DNA of 64,000 nucleotides from NCBI RefSeq assembly GCF_004343305.1, contig NZ_SMAF01000003.1, positions 124,001-188,000 of the forward strand, in the 5' to 3' direction. The stretch is from Pseudofulvimonas gallinarii (GTDB lineage: Bacteria > Pseudomonadota > Gammaproteobacteria > Xanthomonadales > UBA2363). The notes below the pieces were generated by a model that saw only the letters and a list, made by a program, of their open reading frames with translations, ran no database searches and was not told where the DNA came from. The stretch's first letter is position 1. The number at the start of each line of letters is the position of its first letter. Made by a program: the position numbers and the translations under genes. Shown here piece by piece: positions 27,025 through 37,002 of this stretch.

Positions 27025-27747
27025 ATGATGAAGCCCCTTGTCCTGGCCAGCCTGTTCGCGGCCGCCTCTTTCTCCGCCCAGGCCGATGACAAGGTCGTGC
27101 GTGAAGCCATCCAGACCCTGGTGCCCAACGCCAGCATCGACAGCATCGCCGAGTCGGCGCTGCCGGGCTTCTATGAAGTCAGTCTCGGCGGCCAGCTGAT
27201 CTACGTCACCACCGACGGCCGCTACCTGGTCCAGGGCAACGTCTACGACATCGCCAACAAGGTCGACCTGACCGAACAGAAGCGCAACGGTGCCCGCGTC
27301 GCGGCCCTGGCCGAGGTGCCGCGCGACCGCCGCATCGTCTTCGAACCGAAGGAAGTGAAGCACCGCATCACGGTGTTCACCGACATCGACTGCGGTTACT
27401 GCCGTCGCCTGCACCAGGAAATGGCCGAGTACAACGCCCGCGGCATCGCCGTCGAATACCTGTTCTATCCCCGCGCCGGGCTGGGCAGTGAATCCTTCCA
27501 GAAGGCCGTCAACGTCTGGTGCGCACCGGACCGCAACGCCGCGATGACGCGCGCCAAGGCCGGCGAGACGCTGGAAAAGCGCGAGTGCGACAATCCGGTG
27601 TCCGTCGACTTCCAGCTCGGCCAGCAGATCGGCCTGACCGGCACGCCGGCGCTGATCACCGAAGACGGCACGCTGCTGCCGGGCTACATGCCGGCCGACG
27701 CGTTGCTGCAGCGCCTGGACGGCCTGAAGCAGGCCGCCACACAGTAA
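27025..27747 (+). CDS. dsbC: Periplasmic disulfide isomerase DsbC
   Basis: This 240-residue protein has a clean signal peptide (MMKPLVLASLFAAASFSAQA). A small dimerisation domain (about 20-85) precedes a thioredoxin fold with the active site CGYC (residues 123-126), as in E. coli DsbC. The cis-proline loop is visible as LTGTPALI. A second Cys pair (WCAPD / ECDNP) is also conserved. It would reshuffle wrong disulfides in exported proteins. A TAGAAT at 26943-26948 could be a -10 element, and the gene is closed by a strong terminator at 27779. Confidence 0.94.
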   Translation: MMKPLVLASLFAAASFSAQADDKVVREAIQTLVPNASIDSIAESALPGFYEVSLGGQLIYVTTDGRYLVQGNVYDIANKVDLTEQKRNGARVAALAEVPRDRRIVFEPKEVKHRITVFTDIDCGYCRRLHQEMAEYNARGIAVEYLFYPRAGLGSESFQKAVNVWCAPDRNAAMTRAKAGETLEKRECDNPVSVDFQLGQQIGLTGTPALITEDGTLLPGYMPADALLQRLDGLKQAATQ

Positions 27748-27778
27748 CCCTGGCGCGTCGGGCAACCGCCCGATGCAT

Positions 27779-27815
27779 GAAGAAGGCCCGCTTCGGCGGG
27801 CCTTCTTCTTTTCTG
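27779..27815 (+). terminator. Strong Rho-independent terminator after dsbC
   Basis: A perfect 13-bp stem (GAAGAAGGCCCGC, 27779-27791, with its complement at 27796-27808) closes a TTCG tetraloop and runs into a T-rich tail. This is the clearest intrinsic terminator in the window. Confidence 0.92.
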
Positions 27816-27954
27816 TTGGCGTGGACAGCATTTACCTGGCATGTCCCTGACAGCATCCGGGCGCGCCTGACGTATCCATGGAAGTGCGTCGAAGCCAGGA
27901 ATCCGCCTGGGTTCCGCCGGCCCGTGGCCGCGGCCGCGAAGGACAGGAGACTGT

Positions 27955-29226
27955 ATGGTCACGCCATTTCAACGCCGCCCGACCCCGCTGTCGCTAGCGG
28001 CAGTCCTCGTGCTCGCAGGGCTTGCATCCGTTGCCCAGGCCGGGGTGACCGTCCGCTCCGGCCATGCCGGCCACTGGTTCGTCCCCGAGCGCAGCGGCGA
28101 GGGCTGGGTGCTGGAAATGCTCGATGCCCGGACCGCTTGGCTGTACTGGTTCACCTATGACGAGCAAGGTGGCCAGCGCTGGATGACTGCGACCGGCCAG
28201 GTGGTCGACGGACCGGACGGACAGGCCATCGAATTCCCGCAGCTGGTGGCGACGCGTGGTGCCCGTTTCGGTGCCGGCTTCGATCCTGCAGACGTAATCC
28301 GCGAGGACGTCGGTTCGGCACGGCTGGTCTTCGTTGACTGCGAGCATGGCCGTTTCAGCTATGACGCATTCGGGCAGCAGCAGACCTTCCCGGTTTTGCG
28401 GCTCGCCCGCGTCCTCGGCACGCGCTGCGAGGCGCCGCATGGCTACACCGGGCGCGACGAGGGTGTTTTCAGCGGTACGTCCGGCTCGTTCTACGATCCG
28501 GCACACAACGGCGAAGGTTTCGCCGTGCACTGGACTTCGGCCGACCTGGCCATTCTCACCTGGTACAGCTACGACAGCGAGGGCAACCCGTACTGGATGC
28601 TGGGCACCGGGCAGCGCGATAGTGAAGGAATCATCCGCTTCGATGACCTGCATGCCACCCGCGGCGCTCGATTCGGCGCCGCCTTCGAGGACGACGATGT
28701 CGAGCGCTTCGCCTGGGGTCACGTCGAATTCAACGCCGATTGCCTCGGCGGCAGTGCGGCGTACGAATCGGTCCTGCCCGACTTCGGCAGCGGCGGTTTC
28801 AGTCTCGCCCGCCTCACGGGCCTGTTCGAAACCGCCTGCATGTGGCATCCCACCGTTCGCGCCCTCACCGATCTCCACGACCTGTCCCTGCAGGTCCTGC
28901 CCGCCGCCATCGAGGCTCTTCCGGCGAACTCGTTCCAGGTGCAACGGGTGACGGTCGATGCCGAGGGTGGGCTGTGGGCCTCAACGCCCGTCGACGGCGC
29001 GCAACGCGTCATACATTTGGCCCCGGGCGCCGGATCATGGATGCTGGTCGGAGAGCTCCGGCAGCTACTGAGCCATCGGGTCTGGGTCGCGGATGCCGAC
29101 ATCTTCGCAACGGGCTCGCTGGACGGCACCCATCTACCGTTGCCAATGCGCAGGCGCGCAGGCGCGCAGGCGCGTGGACGCCAGCCGCCGCCGGTATTCC
29201 GCCGAATTCAGTCCTTACCGGCGTAG
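27955..29226 (+). CDS. Exported two-repeat-domain protein, N-terminal part (frameshifted gene)
   Basis: This 423-residue open frame starts at ATG 27955 after a GGAGACTGT ribosome-binding site. A signal peptide (ending near LASVAQAG) is followed by two copies of a domain of about 130 residues (starts GHWFVPERSGEGWVLE and GSFYDPAHNGEGFAVHW). Each has Trp/Tyr-rich strands (WLYWFTYDEQGGQRW), a RGARFGA segment and a closing Cys. Thereafter it tracks the paralogue at 30262 until about residue 400, then ends in an unrelated tail GRQPPPVFRRIQSLPA. The matching C-terminal part continues in another frame from 29175. The switch falls at the tandem repeat GCGCAGGC x3 (29148-29171). Function is unknown; it is exported and a possible T2SS substrate. 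Confidence 0.75.
   Translation: MVTPFQRRPTPLSLAAVLVLAGLASVAQAGVTVRSGHAGHWFVPERSGEGWVLEMLDARTAWLYWFTYDEQGGQRWMTATGQVVDGPDGQAIEFPQLVATRGARFGAGFDPADVIREDVGSARLVFVDCEHGRFSYDAFGQQQTFPVLRLARVLGTRCEAPHGYTGRDEGVFSGTSGSFYDPAHNGEGFAVHWTSADLAILTWYSYDSEGNPYWMLGTGQRDSEGIIRFDDLHATRGARFGAAFEDDDVERFAWGHVEFNADCLGGSAAYESVLPDFGSGGFSLARLTGLFETACMWHPTVRALTDLHDLSLQVLPAAIEALPANSFQVQRVTVDAEGGLWASTPVDGAQRVIHLAPGAGSWMLVGELRQLLSHRVWVADADIFATGSLDGTHLPLPMRRRAGAQARGRQPPPVFRRIQSLPA
29148..29174. repeat. 8-bp tandem repeat GCGCAGGC, three copies
   Basis: Three perfect copies lie at 29148-29155, 29156-29163 and 29164-29171, plus a partial GCG. Because 8 is not a multiple of 3, gain or loss of one unit changes the reading frame. 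Loss of one copy (or gain of two) joins the upstream and downstream coding segments into one frame. Confidence 0.9.
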
Positions 29227-29924
29227 GTCCCGATGGGCGGTTGCTCGGCGCAACCGCGGGCGCGACCGGCGTGGCAGCCTGGCAATACAAAGGGGCGCGC
29301 GGCTTGCTGAAGCTGCCGGCTCCCGATGACAGCGCGGGAACAGGCGAGCTGTTGCCGCGCTTCGCCAGCACGGATGGTGGCCTGGTGATCGGCAGCCATG
29401 CCGACATCGGTGTCCTCGAACCACGGGAAACCCGCGTATGGCGCGGGCCTTCGGCGCCTCACCTCGTCGCCGGCGGCGCGGGCCACGCGCTGGAGGGAGC
29501 GGCTGCCGCAGGCCGCGACGGACGCGTCGTGTTCGGGGCCGGCACCAGTGCGGGCCGGCGGCCGTGGTACTGGCTTGCTGATCACGACCACGCCGCCTTC
29601 ATCGATGGCGCGCCGGCGGGCACGCGCTTCCGGATCGGCGGAGCCAGTGCTGACGGCAACCTGCTCGCCGGCTCGCTGCAGAAACCCGCGGCAGGATCGG
29701 GCGCGGAATCGTGGGAAACCTTCGTGTGGACTCCGTTCACCGGGCTGGTCGAGCTGCGAGCGCCCATCAACGGGTTGGAACCGGAGGTGGCGGCGTGGCA
29801 GGACCTCGCCGTACTCGGAGTCAGCGCCGACGGTCGGCGCGTGGTCATCGGCGATCATCCGGATTCGGTGAACGGCGGGGCCGGCCGTCTGGCGCTGCTG
29901 CGGTTGACGCCACGGAACTGGTGA
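29175..29924 (+). pseudogene. C-terminal part of the exported repeat-domain protein, out of frame
   Basis: From TGG 29175 the frame reads WTPAAAGIPPNSVLTGVGPD and runs for about 250 residues to a stop at 29924. It aligns with the C-terminal half of the protein at 30262: WTPAAAG... with WRPLDMS..., FVWTPFTGLVELRAP with YVWTPLTGLVSIGDI, and RLALLRLTPRNW with RLALLVLSPRHW. It has no start codon of its own with a ribosome-binding site. Either the gene is inactivated, or this is one phase of a switchable gene. Removing one 8-bp unit would give a continuous 653-residue protein, close to the 687 residues of its paralogue. Confidence 0.75.
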
Positions 29925-30261
29925 ACGGGGCAAAGGTATCGGCCACCCGATCCACGTTGGCCGCTGCGATGGGCGCGCGGGAGTGTCTTTTGGTGCCGAA
30001 CATGCCTCCGGTTTCCTGGATCGACCGGCTGTCGATCAGACCGTCGCCATCGCTTTGAGTTTTCCTGCGGTCGTGCCCGGCAAGTGCATGCGCCGGGAAG
30101 CTTCGGTCGCGGCCATGCCTCCGGATTCAGCGATTGGGCAATCCTGGCAATTCTGCTCTTCGCGCCGATGCGAGATGGATCGGCGCGGAACATCCGCCAC
30201 TGCACTGATGTACACTCATTGCAAATGCATGGTGTGCATGCCGCAACGGCAAGGAGGAAAC
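29925..30261. other. Intergenic region upstream of the second repeat-domain gene
   Basis: No gene was recognised in these 337 bp. Near the right end lie TACACT (30211-30216), which could be a -10 element, and a short GCATG-rich stretch with imperfect dyads (about 30225-30240). A textbook ribosome-binding site AAGGAGG is at 30251-30257. The rest shows nothing I can name. Confidence 0.4.
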
Positions 30262-32325
30262 ATGTCTGCCAGTCACGTTCCGATGCCACGACGCCTGCGC
30301 AATGCCTTGGTGTCGGGCCTGCTGCTCTGCGCCGCGCTGGCGCGGGCCGATGCCGGCATGTCGATCCGCTCGGGCCATGCCGGGCACTGGTTCGCGGCGG
30401 ATCGCAGCGGTGAAGGCTGGGTGCTGGAACTGCGCGATGCGGGCAATGCCTGGATGTACTGGTTCACCTATGACGAGACCGGCGGGCAGCGTTGGCTGAC
30501 GGCGGCAGGGCAGGTGGTGGACGACGGTGAAGGCGGCCAGCGCATCGAGTTTCCGCAGCTGGTCGTGACGCATGGCGCCCGCTTCGGTGCCGCGTTCGAT
30601 CCGGAGGATGTGGTCCGCGAGGCGGTCGGTTCGGCCAGCCTGCGCTTCGATGGCTGCGACAGCGGCGAGTTCAGCTACAACGCCTTCAACCAGAGCCAGA
30701 CCTTCGCCGTCCAGCGCCTGGCGCGGGTCATGGGCACGCGCTGCGAGACGCCGCACGGCGTTGCCGGTCGCGAGGCCGCGGCCTTCGCCGGCGAAAGCGG
30801 CTCCTGGTTCGATCCGGCGCACAACGGCGAAGGCTACGCGCTGCACTGGTCGACGCCGGAGCAGGCGATCGTCACCTGGTACAGCTACGACGACCAGGGC
30901 CGGCAGTACTGGATGCTCGGCACCGGCCATCGCGATGGCGACGGGCGGATTCTTTTCAGCGATGTGCATGCGACACGAGGCGCGCGATTCGGCACGGCCT
31001 TCGATCCGGCCCATGTCGAGCGCTTCGCCTGGGGTGAACTGACCTTCCAGCTTCAGTGCGGCAGCGGTGCGGTGCGTTACGAATCGGTGCTGCCGGCGTT
31101 CGGCGAAGGTATCCTGGACCTGCAGCGCCTGACCTCGCTGCACGAAGTCGGCTGCCCCTGGCAGCGGCCCACCCTGGCCGATCTCTACGACATTGATGTC
31201 CAGGCGCTGCCAACGACCATTGACGGGGCGTCAGGCGAGCGGGTTTACGCTTTCGATGCGCTGGTCGATGGCCATGGCACCCTGTGGACGGATTCCTCCA
31301 GTATCGGTTTCGGGCTGCCGCTCAGGCTCGAAGCGGGCGAGCCGCACTGGCGGACGGCGGGCGAGCTGCAAATGGAAAGCCTGCATTTCAACCGGTTGAT
31401 GCTGGCCGAGGATGACACCGTCTATGGCAGCGGCAGGCTGCCGGGCGATGCTGACAGCCTGCTGCCGGTGCACTTCGTGGACAACGCGTGGCGGCCGCTG
31501 GACATGTCCCTGCCTGACGGGGCGTACATGACGGGAATCAGCGCTTCGGGTGCGCACCGCGTGGGGATGGTGTCCACGGCGGGCGCGCTTCGACAGCCCT
31601 GGCAATGGGCTGCCGACACCGGTCTGGACTGGCTGCGTGGGTCCGACGCCGGCGACCCGTCCACGCCACCGCTGCTGGTGCCGTTGTGGACCAATGAAGT
31701 CGGGTCTCTTGTCGTGGGAACAGTCGGCGGCCTGCCTCCAACCGCTCCAATTGATGCTTACCGGACATTTTTCTGGCGCGATGACGATACGCCGCGAATG
31801 CTGACCGACGACGACTGGTGGCTGTTGGCGCCACGAGCCTGTGCGCGGGACTGCGGGCTCGTGTTCGGTTCAGCGGCGGGGCGGGGGGATCCGGAGTCGC
31901 CTGCGGGGGGCGAGCTGCGCAGGGAACCCTGGGTGTGGGATTCGGCGTCGGGGGAAACGCGGTATCTGGGCCGGCTGGGCCCGGTCGAACATCCGCCTGC
32001 GTTCCGCATTGCGGCCGTCGCCACTGACGGCAGCGTTGTCGCCGGCAGCTATGGCAGTTTTGCGACCTTCTCCGGCGACGGAGGCGGCCCCGCCTCAGAC
32101 AGACGTACGCTGGACGGCTATGTCTGGACACCGTTGACGGGACTCGTGTCGATCGGGGACATCCTCGATCCTGCCGGTGCCGCGCCGTCGCAATGGGAAG
32201 TGCTGGATGTGGCAGGCATGTCGCGGGACGGGCTGCGCCTGGTGTTGACGAACGGCCGCGGCGCCGGACCCGATTTTCCGCGTCGGCTGGCGCTTCTGGT
32301 GCTGTCCCCGCGCCATTGGCTCTGA
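30262..32325 (+). CDS. Exported two-repeat-domain protein (intact paralogue)
   Basis: This 687-residue protein starts at ATG 30262 behind AAGGAGGAAAC. A signal peptide (NALVSGLLLCAALARADAG) is followed by two repeat domains (starts GHWFAADRSGEGWVLEL and GSWFDPAHNGEGYALHW). Each ends in a WG...F.....C element and a RLxR/RLTS motif with a conserved Cys. The C-terminal 370 residues contain weak repeats that look like beta-rich blades, with pairs such as GISASGAHRVGMVST and AVATDGSVVAGSYG. This suggests a propeller-like fold, but I did not establish it. It lies 337 bp after the frameshifted paralogue, so the pair looks like a tandem duplication. No enzymatic motif was recognised. It could be a surface or secreted binding protein. 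Confidence 0.8.
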   Translation: MSASHVPMPRRLRNALVSGLLLCAALARADAGMSIRSGHAGHWFAADRSGEGWVLELRDAGNAWMYWFTYDETGGQRWLTAAGQVVDDGEGGQRIEFPQLVVTHGARFGAAFDPEDVVREAVGSASLRFDGCDSGEFSYNAFNQSQTFAVQRLARVMGTRCETPHGVAGREAAAFAGESGSWFDPAHNGEGYALHWSTPEQAIVTWYSYDDQGRQYWMLGTGHRDGDGRILFSDVHATRGARFGTAFDPAHVERFAWGELTFQLQCGSGAVRYESVLPAFGEGILDLQRLTSLHEVGCPWQRPTLADLYDIDVQALPTTIDGASGERVYAFDALVDGHGTLWTDSSSIGFGLPLRLEAGEPHWRTAGELQMESLHFNRLMLAEDDTVYGSGRLPGDADSLLPVHFVDNAWRPLDMSLPDGAYMTGISASGAHRVGMVSTAGALRQPWQWAADTGLDWLRGSDAGDPSTPPLLVPLWTNEVGSLVVGTVGGLPPTAPIDAYRTFFWRDDDTPRMLTDDDWWLLAPRACARDCGLVFGSAAGRGDPESPAGGELRREPWVWDSASGETRYLGRLGPVEHPPAFRIAAVATDGSVVAGSYGSFATFSGDGGGPASDRRTLDGYVWTPLTGLVSIGDILDPAGAAPSQWEVLDVAGMSRDGLRLVLTNGRGAGPDFPRRLALLVLSPRHWL

Positions 32326-32424
32326 CCACCCGGGATCCGGGTATCCCCGGGGAACGCAGGTTTGAGGCCGGCGGGAGCCGGCCTCGGCTATCCTATTGCG
32401 CCTTCCCGGCCCGACCCTGCCTGA

Positions 32425-35400
32425 ATGATCGTCCTGCACGGCGCCGAAGCGCTTTCCCCGTTCCGCCTCGAGCGCCTGAACCTGGCGCTCGAACAGGCCG
32501 GCCTCCTCGTGCGTGTCGCCGGGACGTACTGGCGCTACTACGTCGATCTTGAAACCCAGGAGGATGCCGGGCCGCTGGCGCGCATCGGGCGGATCGTCGA
32601 AGGCCGCCCGGTGCAGGCCGATGACGACCAGGCCGGCGATGTCCATGTGGTGCCGCGGCTGGGCACCATTTCGCCCTGGTCATCGAAGGCGACGGACATC
32701 CTGCGTGGCTGCGGCCTGCCGGTGCGGCGCATCGAGCGCGGCCTGTGCCTGCGCCTGCGCGGCGTCGTCGGAACGCTGCCCGCGGCGGCGCCGCCGATCC
32801 TGCACGACCCGATGACGCAGACGCTGCTGGTGCAGGCGCCCACCGCGGCGGAGCTGTTCGCCAGCGAGGTGCCGCGGCCACTGGTCTCGATCGCGCTGGC
32901 CGACCTGGCGACCGCGAACCGGACACTGGGCCTGGCCTTGAGCGCGGACGAGATCGACTACCTGCGCGACCGCTACGCCGAACTGGGGCGCGATCCGTCG
33001 GATGCCGAACTGATGATGTTCGCGCAGGCCAACTCCGAACACTGCCGCCACAAGGTTTTCAACGCGACATGGACGCTGGACGGCGAACCGCAGTCGCAGT
33101 CGCTGTTCGGCATGATCCGCAACACGCACGCGGTGACGCCGGATGGCACGCTGTCGGCGTACAGCGACAACGCCGCCGTCATCGAAGGCCATGTCGCCGC
33201 GCGCCTGCGCGTTGATCCGGACTCCGGCGAGTTCGTGCGCCAGCGCGAGGCGGCGCCCTACGCGATCAAGGTCGAGACGCACAACCATCCCACCGCGATC
33301 GCCCCACATCCGGGTGCCGCCACCGGCGCCGGCGGCGAGATCCGCGATGAGGGCGCGGTCGGTCGTGGCGGCAAGCCGAAGGCCGGGCTGGTCGGTTTCT
33401 CGGTGTCACACCTGCGCATTCCCGGGCAGCCGGAACCCTGGGAGCAGGCGCGTCCGACGCCGCCGGGTTACGCCAGCGCCTTCGAGATCATGCGCGACGG
33501 CCCGATCGGCGCCGCCGCCTACAACAACGAATTCGGCCGGCCCTGCCTGGCCGGCTATTTCCGCAGTTTCGAGCAGGCGGACAGCGGCACGCTGGTGCGC
33601 GGCTACGACAAGCCGATCATGATCGCCGGCGGGCTCGGTGCCGTGCGTCCCGGCCATGTCGCCAAGCGGCGCGTGCGACCCGGCGACGCCGTGATCGTGC
33701 TGGGTGGCCCGGCCATGCTGATCGGCCTGGGCGGTGGCGCCGCCTCGTCGAAGGCGGCCGGCGAAAGCGCCGAACTCGATTTCGCGTCGGTGCAGCGCGA
33801 CAACCCGGAAATGCAGCGCCGCTGCCAGGAAGTCATCGACGCCTGCATGGCACTGGGTGATGACAATCCCATCGTCGCCATCCACGACGTCGGTGCCGGC
33901 GGTCTCAGCAACGCCGTGCCGGAGCTGCTGCACGACGCCGGCGTCGGTGGCCGCCTGGACCTGGCGGCCGTGCCCTGCGCCGATCCCGCGCTCAGCCCCA
34001 TGGAGCGCTGGTGCAATGAGTCGCAGGAACGCTACGTACTGGCCGTGGCACCCGCCGACCTCGAACGCTTCCAGGCACTGTGCCGTCGCGAGCGCGCGCC
34101 CTTTGCGGTGCTCGGCGAGGCCACCGCCGAGGAACACCTGCTGCTGCGGGATGACGTCGCCGGTGTGGTGATCGACCTGCCGATGCAGGTGCTGTTCGGC
34201 AAGCCGCCGAAGATGCATCGCGACAGCCGGCACGGGGCGGCGGCCAGGGGATCGGCCGATCTGGCCGGCATCGACCTTGCCGAGGCGCTGCCGCGCGTGC
34301 TGTCGCTGCCGACCGTCGGCCACAAGGGTTTCCTCGTCACCATCGGCGACCGTACTGTCGGCGGGCTGTGCGCCCGTGACCAGATGGTCGGTCCCTGGCA
34401 GGTCCCGGTGGCCGACTGTGCCGCCACGCTGGCCGATTTCGACGGCCATGCCGGCGAAGCCATGGCGATGGGCGAGCGCACGCCGCTGGCGCTGATCGAC
34501 GCCGCAGCGAGCGCGCGCATGGCGGTCGGCGAAGCACTGACCAACCTGATGGCGGCACCGGTGGTCCGCCTGCAGGACGTCAAGCTGTCGGCCAACTGGA
34601 TGGCGGCGGTGTCGCATCCGGGCGAGGACGCCGCGCTGTACGACGCCGTGCGCGCGGTCGGCATGGAACTGTGCCCGGCGCTGGGCCTGTCCATTCCCGT
34701 CGGCAAGGATTCGATGTCGATGCAGGTGCGGCACGGCGATGCCGCGACGGTGTCGCCGGTGTCACTGGTCGTGTCCGCATTCGCCCGCATCGGCGACGTC
34801 CGCGAGGTGTGGACGCCGCTGCTGTCGGTCGATGCGCCCAGCGACCTGTGGCACATCGACCTGTCGGCCGGTCGCGCCCGCCTGGGCGGCTCCTGCCTGC
34901 TGCAGGCCTGGGACCGCCGTGGTGGCGAGCCGCCGGATCTGGATGAACCCGAGCGCATGCGCCGCCTGTTCGCCCTGCTCGCGCAGGCGCGCAGCCGTGG
35001 CCTGGTGCGTGCCTACCACGATGTCTCCGACGGTGGCCTGCTGGTGGCGCTGGCGGAAATGGCCTTCGCCAGCCATTGCGGACTCGACATCGACCTTTCG
35101 CATGCCGGCGCGAACAGCCTGGCGGCCGCCTTCGCCGAAGAGCTGGGCGTTGTCGTGCAGGTACGGCGCCAGGATCGTTCCGCATTCGAGCGACTGCTCG
35201 GCGAGCATTCGCTGTTCGATCTGGCGCGGCCGGTGGCGACGCCGATCGCCGAGCCGGTGCTGCGCCTGTCCGCTGGCGACCGCGTCGAGCAGTGGAGCTG
35301 GACCTCGCTGATGCAGGCCTGGACGCGCACGACGCACGCCATGCAGCGACTGCGCGACGAGCCCCGCTGCGCCGACGAGGAACAACTGGCGCGGTGTGAC

Positions 35401-36246
35401 CTCACCGAGCCCGGCATCCAGCCGCTGCTGACCTTCGATCCCGACGAGGACATCGCGGCGCCGTACATCGCCCGTGGCGTCCGGCCGATGGTCGCGATCC
35501 TGCGCGAGCAGGGCGTCAACGGCCAGGTGGAAATGGCGGCGGCGTTCGAGCGTGCCGGCTTCAGGCCGATCGACGTGCACATGAGCGACCTTGCCGAAGG
35601 ACGGCGCGATCTGTCCGCTTTCGCCGGACTGGCCGCCTGTGGCGGTTTCTCCTACGGCGACGTGCTCGGTGCCGGTCGCGGCTGGGCGACGGCGATCCTC
35701 GAGAACCCGGCGCTGCACGACATGTTCGCGGCGTTCTTCGCCAGTCGCGACCGTTTCGCGCTGGGTGTCTGCAACGGCTGCCAGATGCTGTCGCAGTTGC
35801 GCTCGATCATTCCCGGCAGCCGCCACTGGCCGGCGTTCCTGCGCAACCGCTCCGAACAGTACGAGGCACGCCTGGCGCAGGTCGAAGTCGCGGAGTCGGC
35901 TTCATGGCTGTTCCACGGCATGGCCGGCAGCCGCCTGCCGGTGGTCGTCGCCCACGGCGAAGGCCGGGCCGATTTCAAGGCCACGGGGGCCAATGCAGCG
36001 CAGGCGCAGGTCTGCCTGCGCTACGTCGATGGCCATGGCGCGGTGGCTTCGGCCTATCCGGCCAATCCGAACGGATCGCCAGCCGGCATCACCGGCCTGT
36101 GCAACGAGGACGGCCGCGTGACGATACTGATGCCGCACCCGGAGCGCGTGTTCCGCAGCGCCCAGATGAGCTGGGCGCCGGCCAGCTGGGGCGAGGCGTC
36201 GCCGTGGCTGCGCCTGTTCCGCAATGCCCGCAAGGCGGTGGGCTGA
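32425..36246 (+). CDS. purL: Phosphoribosylformylglycinamidine synthase (large, single-chain PurL)
   Basis: This 1273-residue enzyme catalyses step four of purine synthesis, converting FGAR to FGAM with ammonia from glutamine. The N-terminal domain starts [19 protein letters not shown]. The ATP-binding/AIRS-like halves follow ([52 protein letters not shown]). A C-terminal class I glutaminase has the nucleophile Cys in GVCNGCQM (about residue 1115) and the His/Glu pair in MPHPERVFR. Its length is close to E. coli PurL. A palindromic hairpin (GAGGCCGGC, 32364-32385) and TATCCT (32389-32394) lie upstream and may mark the promoter region. Its stop overlaps the next ATG by one base. Confidence 0.96.
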   Translation: MIVLHGAEALSPFRLERLNLALEQAGLLVRVAGTYWRYYVDLETQEDAGPLARIGRIVEGRPVQADDDQAGDVHVVPRLGTISPWSSKATDILRGCGLPVRRIERGLCLRLRGVVGTLPAAAPPILHDPMTQTLLVQAPTAAELFASEVPRPLVSIALADLATANRTLGLALSADEIDYLRDRYAELGRDPSDAELMMFAQANSEHCRHKVFNATWTLDGEPQSQSLFGMIRNTHAVTPDGTLSAYSDNAAVIEGHVAARLRVDPDSGEFVRQREAAPYAIKVETHNHPTAIAPHPGAATGAGGEIRDEGAVGRGGKPKAGLVGFSVSHLRIPGQPEPWEQARPTPPGYASAFEIMRDGPIGAAAYNNEFGRPCLAGYFRSFEQADSGTLVRGYDKPIMIAGGLGAVRPGHVAKRRVRPGDAVIVLGGPAMLIGLGGGAASSKAAGESAELDFASVQRDNPEMQRRCQEVIDACMALGDDNPIVAIHDVGAGGLSNAVPELLHDAGVGGRLDLAAVPCADPALSPMERWCNESQERYVLAVAPADLERFQALCRRERAPFAVLGEATAEEHLLLRDDVAGVVIDLPMQVLFGKPPKMHRDSRHGAAARGSADLAGIDLAEALPRVLSLPTVGHKGFLVTIGDRTVGGLCARDQMVGPWQVPVADCAATLADFDGHAGEAMAMGERTPLALIDAAASARMAVGEALTNLMAAPVVRLQDVKLSANWMAAVSHPGEDAALYDAVRAVGMELCPALGLSIPVGKDSMSMQVRHGDAATVSPVSLVVSAFARIGDVREVWTPLLSVDAPSDLWHIDLSAGRARLGGSCLLQAWDRRGGEPPDLDEPERMRRLFALLAQARSRGLVRAYHDVSDGGLLVALAEMAFASHCGLDIDLSHAGANSLAAAFAEELGVVVQVRRQDRSAFERLLGEHSLFDLARPVATPIAEPVLRLSAGDRVEQWSWTSLMQAWTRTTHAMQRLRDEPRCADEEQLARCDLTEPGIQPLLTFDPDEDIAAPYIARGVRPMVAILREQGVNGQVEMAAAFERAGFRPIDVHMSDLAEGRRDLSAFAGLAACGGFSYGDVLGAGRGWATAILENPALHDMFAAFFASRDRFALGVCNGCQMLSQLRSIIPGSRHWPAFLRNRSEQYEARLAQVEVAESASWLFHGMAGSRLPVVVAHGEGRADFKATGANAAQAQVCLRYVDGHGAVASAYPANPNGSPAGITGLCNEDGRVTILMPHPERVFRSAQMSWAPASWGEASPWLRLFRNARKAVG

Positions 36247-37001
36247 TGACGAACACCGGTACCCGTCCCTTGCGGCGACTCGTCCTGGCGGCCGCGCTCT
36301 GGCTGCCGGCGATGTTCTTCGTCTGGGTGTACTGGTCCAGCGTCTTCGCCCTGCCGGCGACCTCGATGGCGCGCACCGTCCTGGAGCGCGGCTTCGGCGA
36401 CATCTTCCACTCCACCTACCTGGGCATGCCCCGCGGCGTCGTCGCCGCCGGCGCGCATTTGCCCGTCCAGCCCGGCACGCCGATGGAGGGCGCGACCGCG
36501 CGCGATGACCACATCGTGGTGGTGCGCTTCGCCGAGGGCGCGATGCCGGCGCCCATGCTGGCGGAAAAGCGCAGGAGCGGCGAGGAGCCGCTGGCGATGG
36601 TCAATTCGATGATCTTCGGCTACGGCCTGGCGCTGATCTGGGGCCTGGTGCTGGCGACGCCGCTGCCGGCCCGGCGGCGCTGGCTGCAGATGGCGATCGG
36701 CTGGCTCGCCATTGCGCTGGTACAGGCATTCGGCGTCGTTACCGGCGCGCTGGCCAATGCCCTGCAGTTCCTCGGCGCCGACAGCCTGCGCGCCAACGGT
36801 CTGAATCCCGACCTTGTCGCCGGGCTCTACCAGTTCGGCTACCTCATCCTGCCGGCAGTGGTGCCGGTGGTACTGTGGATGCTGATGAACCGCCGGTTCA
36901 TCGAATCGATGGTCGCCAGCGCGGAACCCTTGGCGGCGCGGCCGGTCAATGTCCATCCCGATGGCGGACCCGTGCCCGCCGCCGATGTCGAGAAACCCTG
37001 A
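36246..37001 (+). CDS. Conserved inner-membrane protein between purL and gspE
   Basis: This 251-residue protein has an N-terminal membrane helix (LAAALWLPAMFFVWVYWSSV), a periplasmic-like stretch of about 100 residues, and three further helices (MIFGYGLALIWGLVLATPLP; MAIGWLAIALVQAFGVVTGAL; FGYLILPAVVPVVLWMLMN). It overlaps the purL stop (TGATG at 36244) and is followed by gspE after 1 bp, so it is co-translated with both. The N-terminal LWLPxxFFxWVYW pattern faintly recalls exosortase-H-associated membrane proteins, but no exosortase or sorting-signal protein is seen, so that is only a suggestion. A role in the T2SS is possible from position alone. Confidence 0.7.
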   Translation: MTNTGTRPLRRLVLAAALWLPAMFFVWVYWSSVFALPATSMARTVLERGFGDIFHSTYLGMPRGVVAAGAHLPVQPGTPMEGATARDDHIVVVRFAEGAMPAPMLAEKRRSGEEPLAMVNSMIFGYGLALIWGLVLATPLPARRRWLQMAIGWLAIALVQAFGVVTGALANALQFLGADSLRANGLNPDLVAGLYQFGYLILPAVVPVVLWMLMNRRFIESMVASAEPLAARPVNVHPDGGPVPAADVEKP

Positions 37002-37002
37002 T

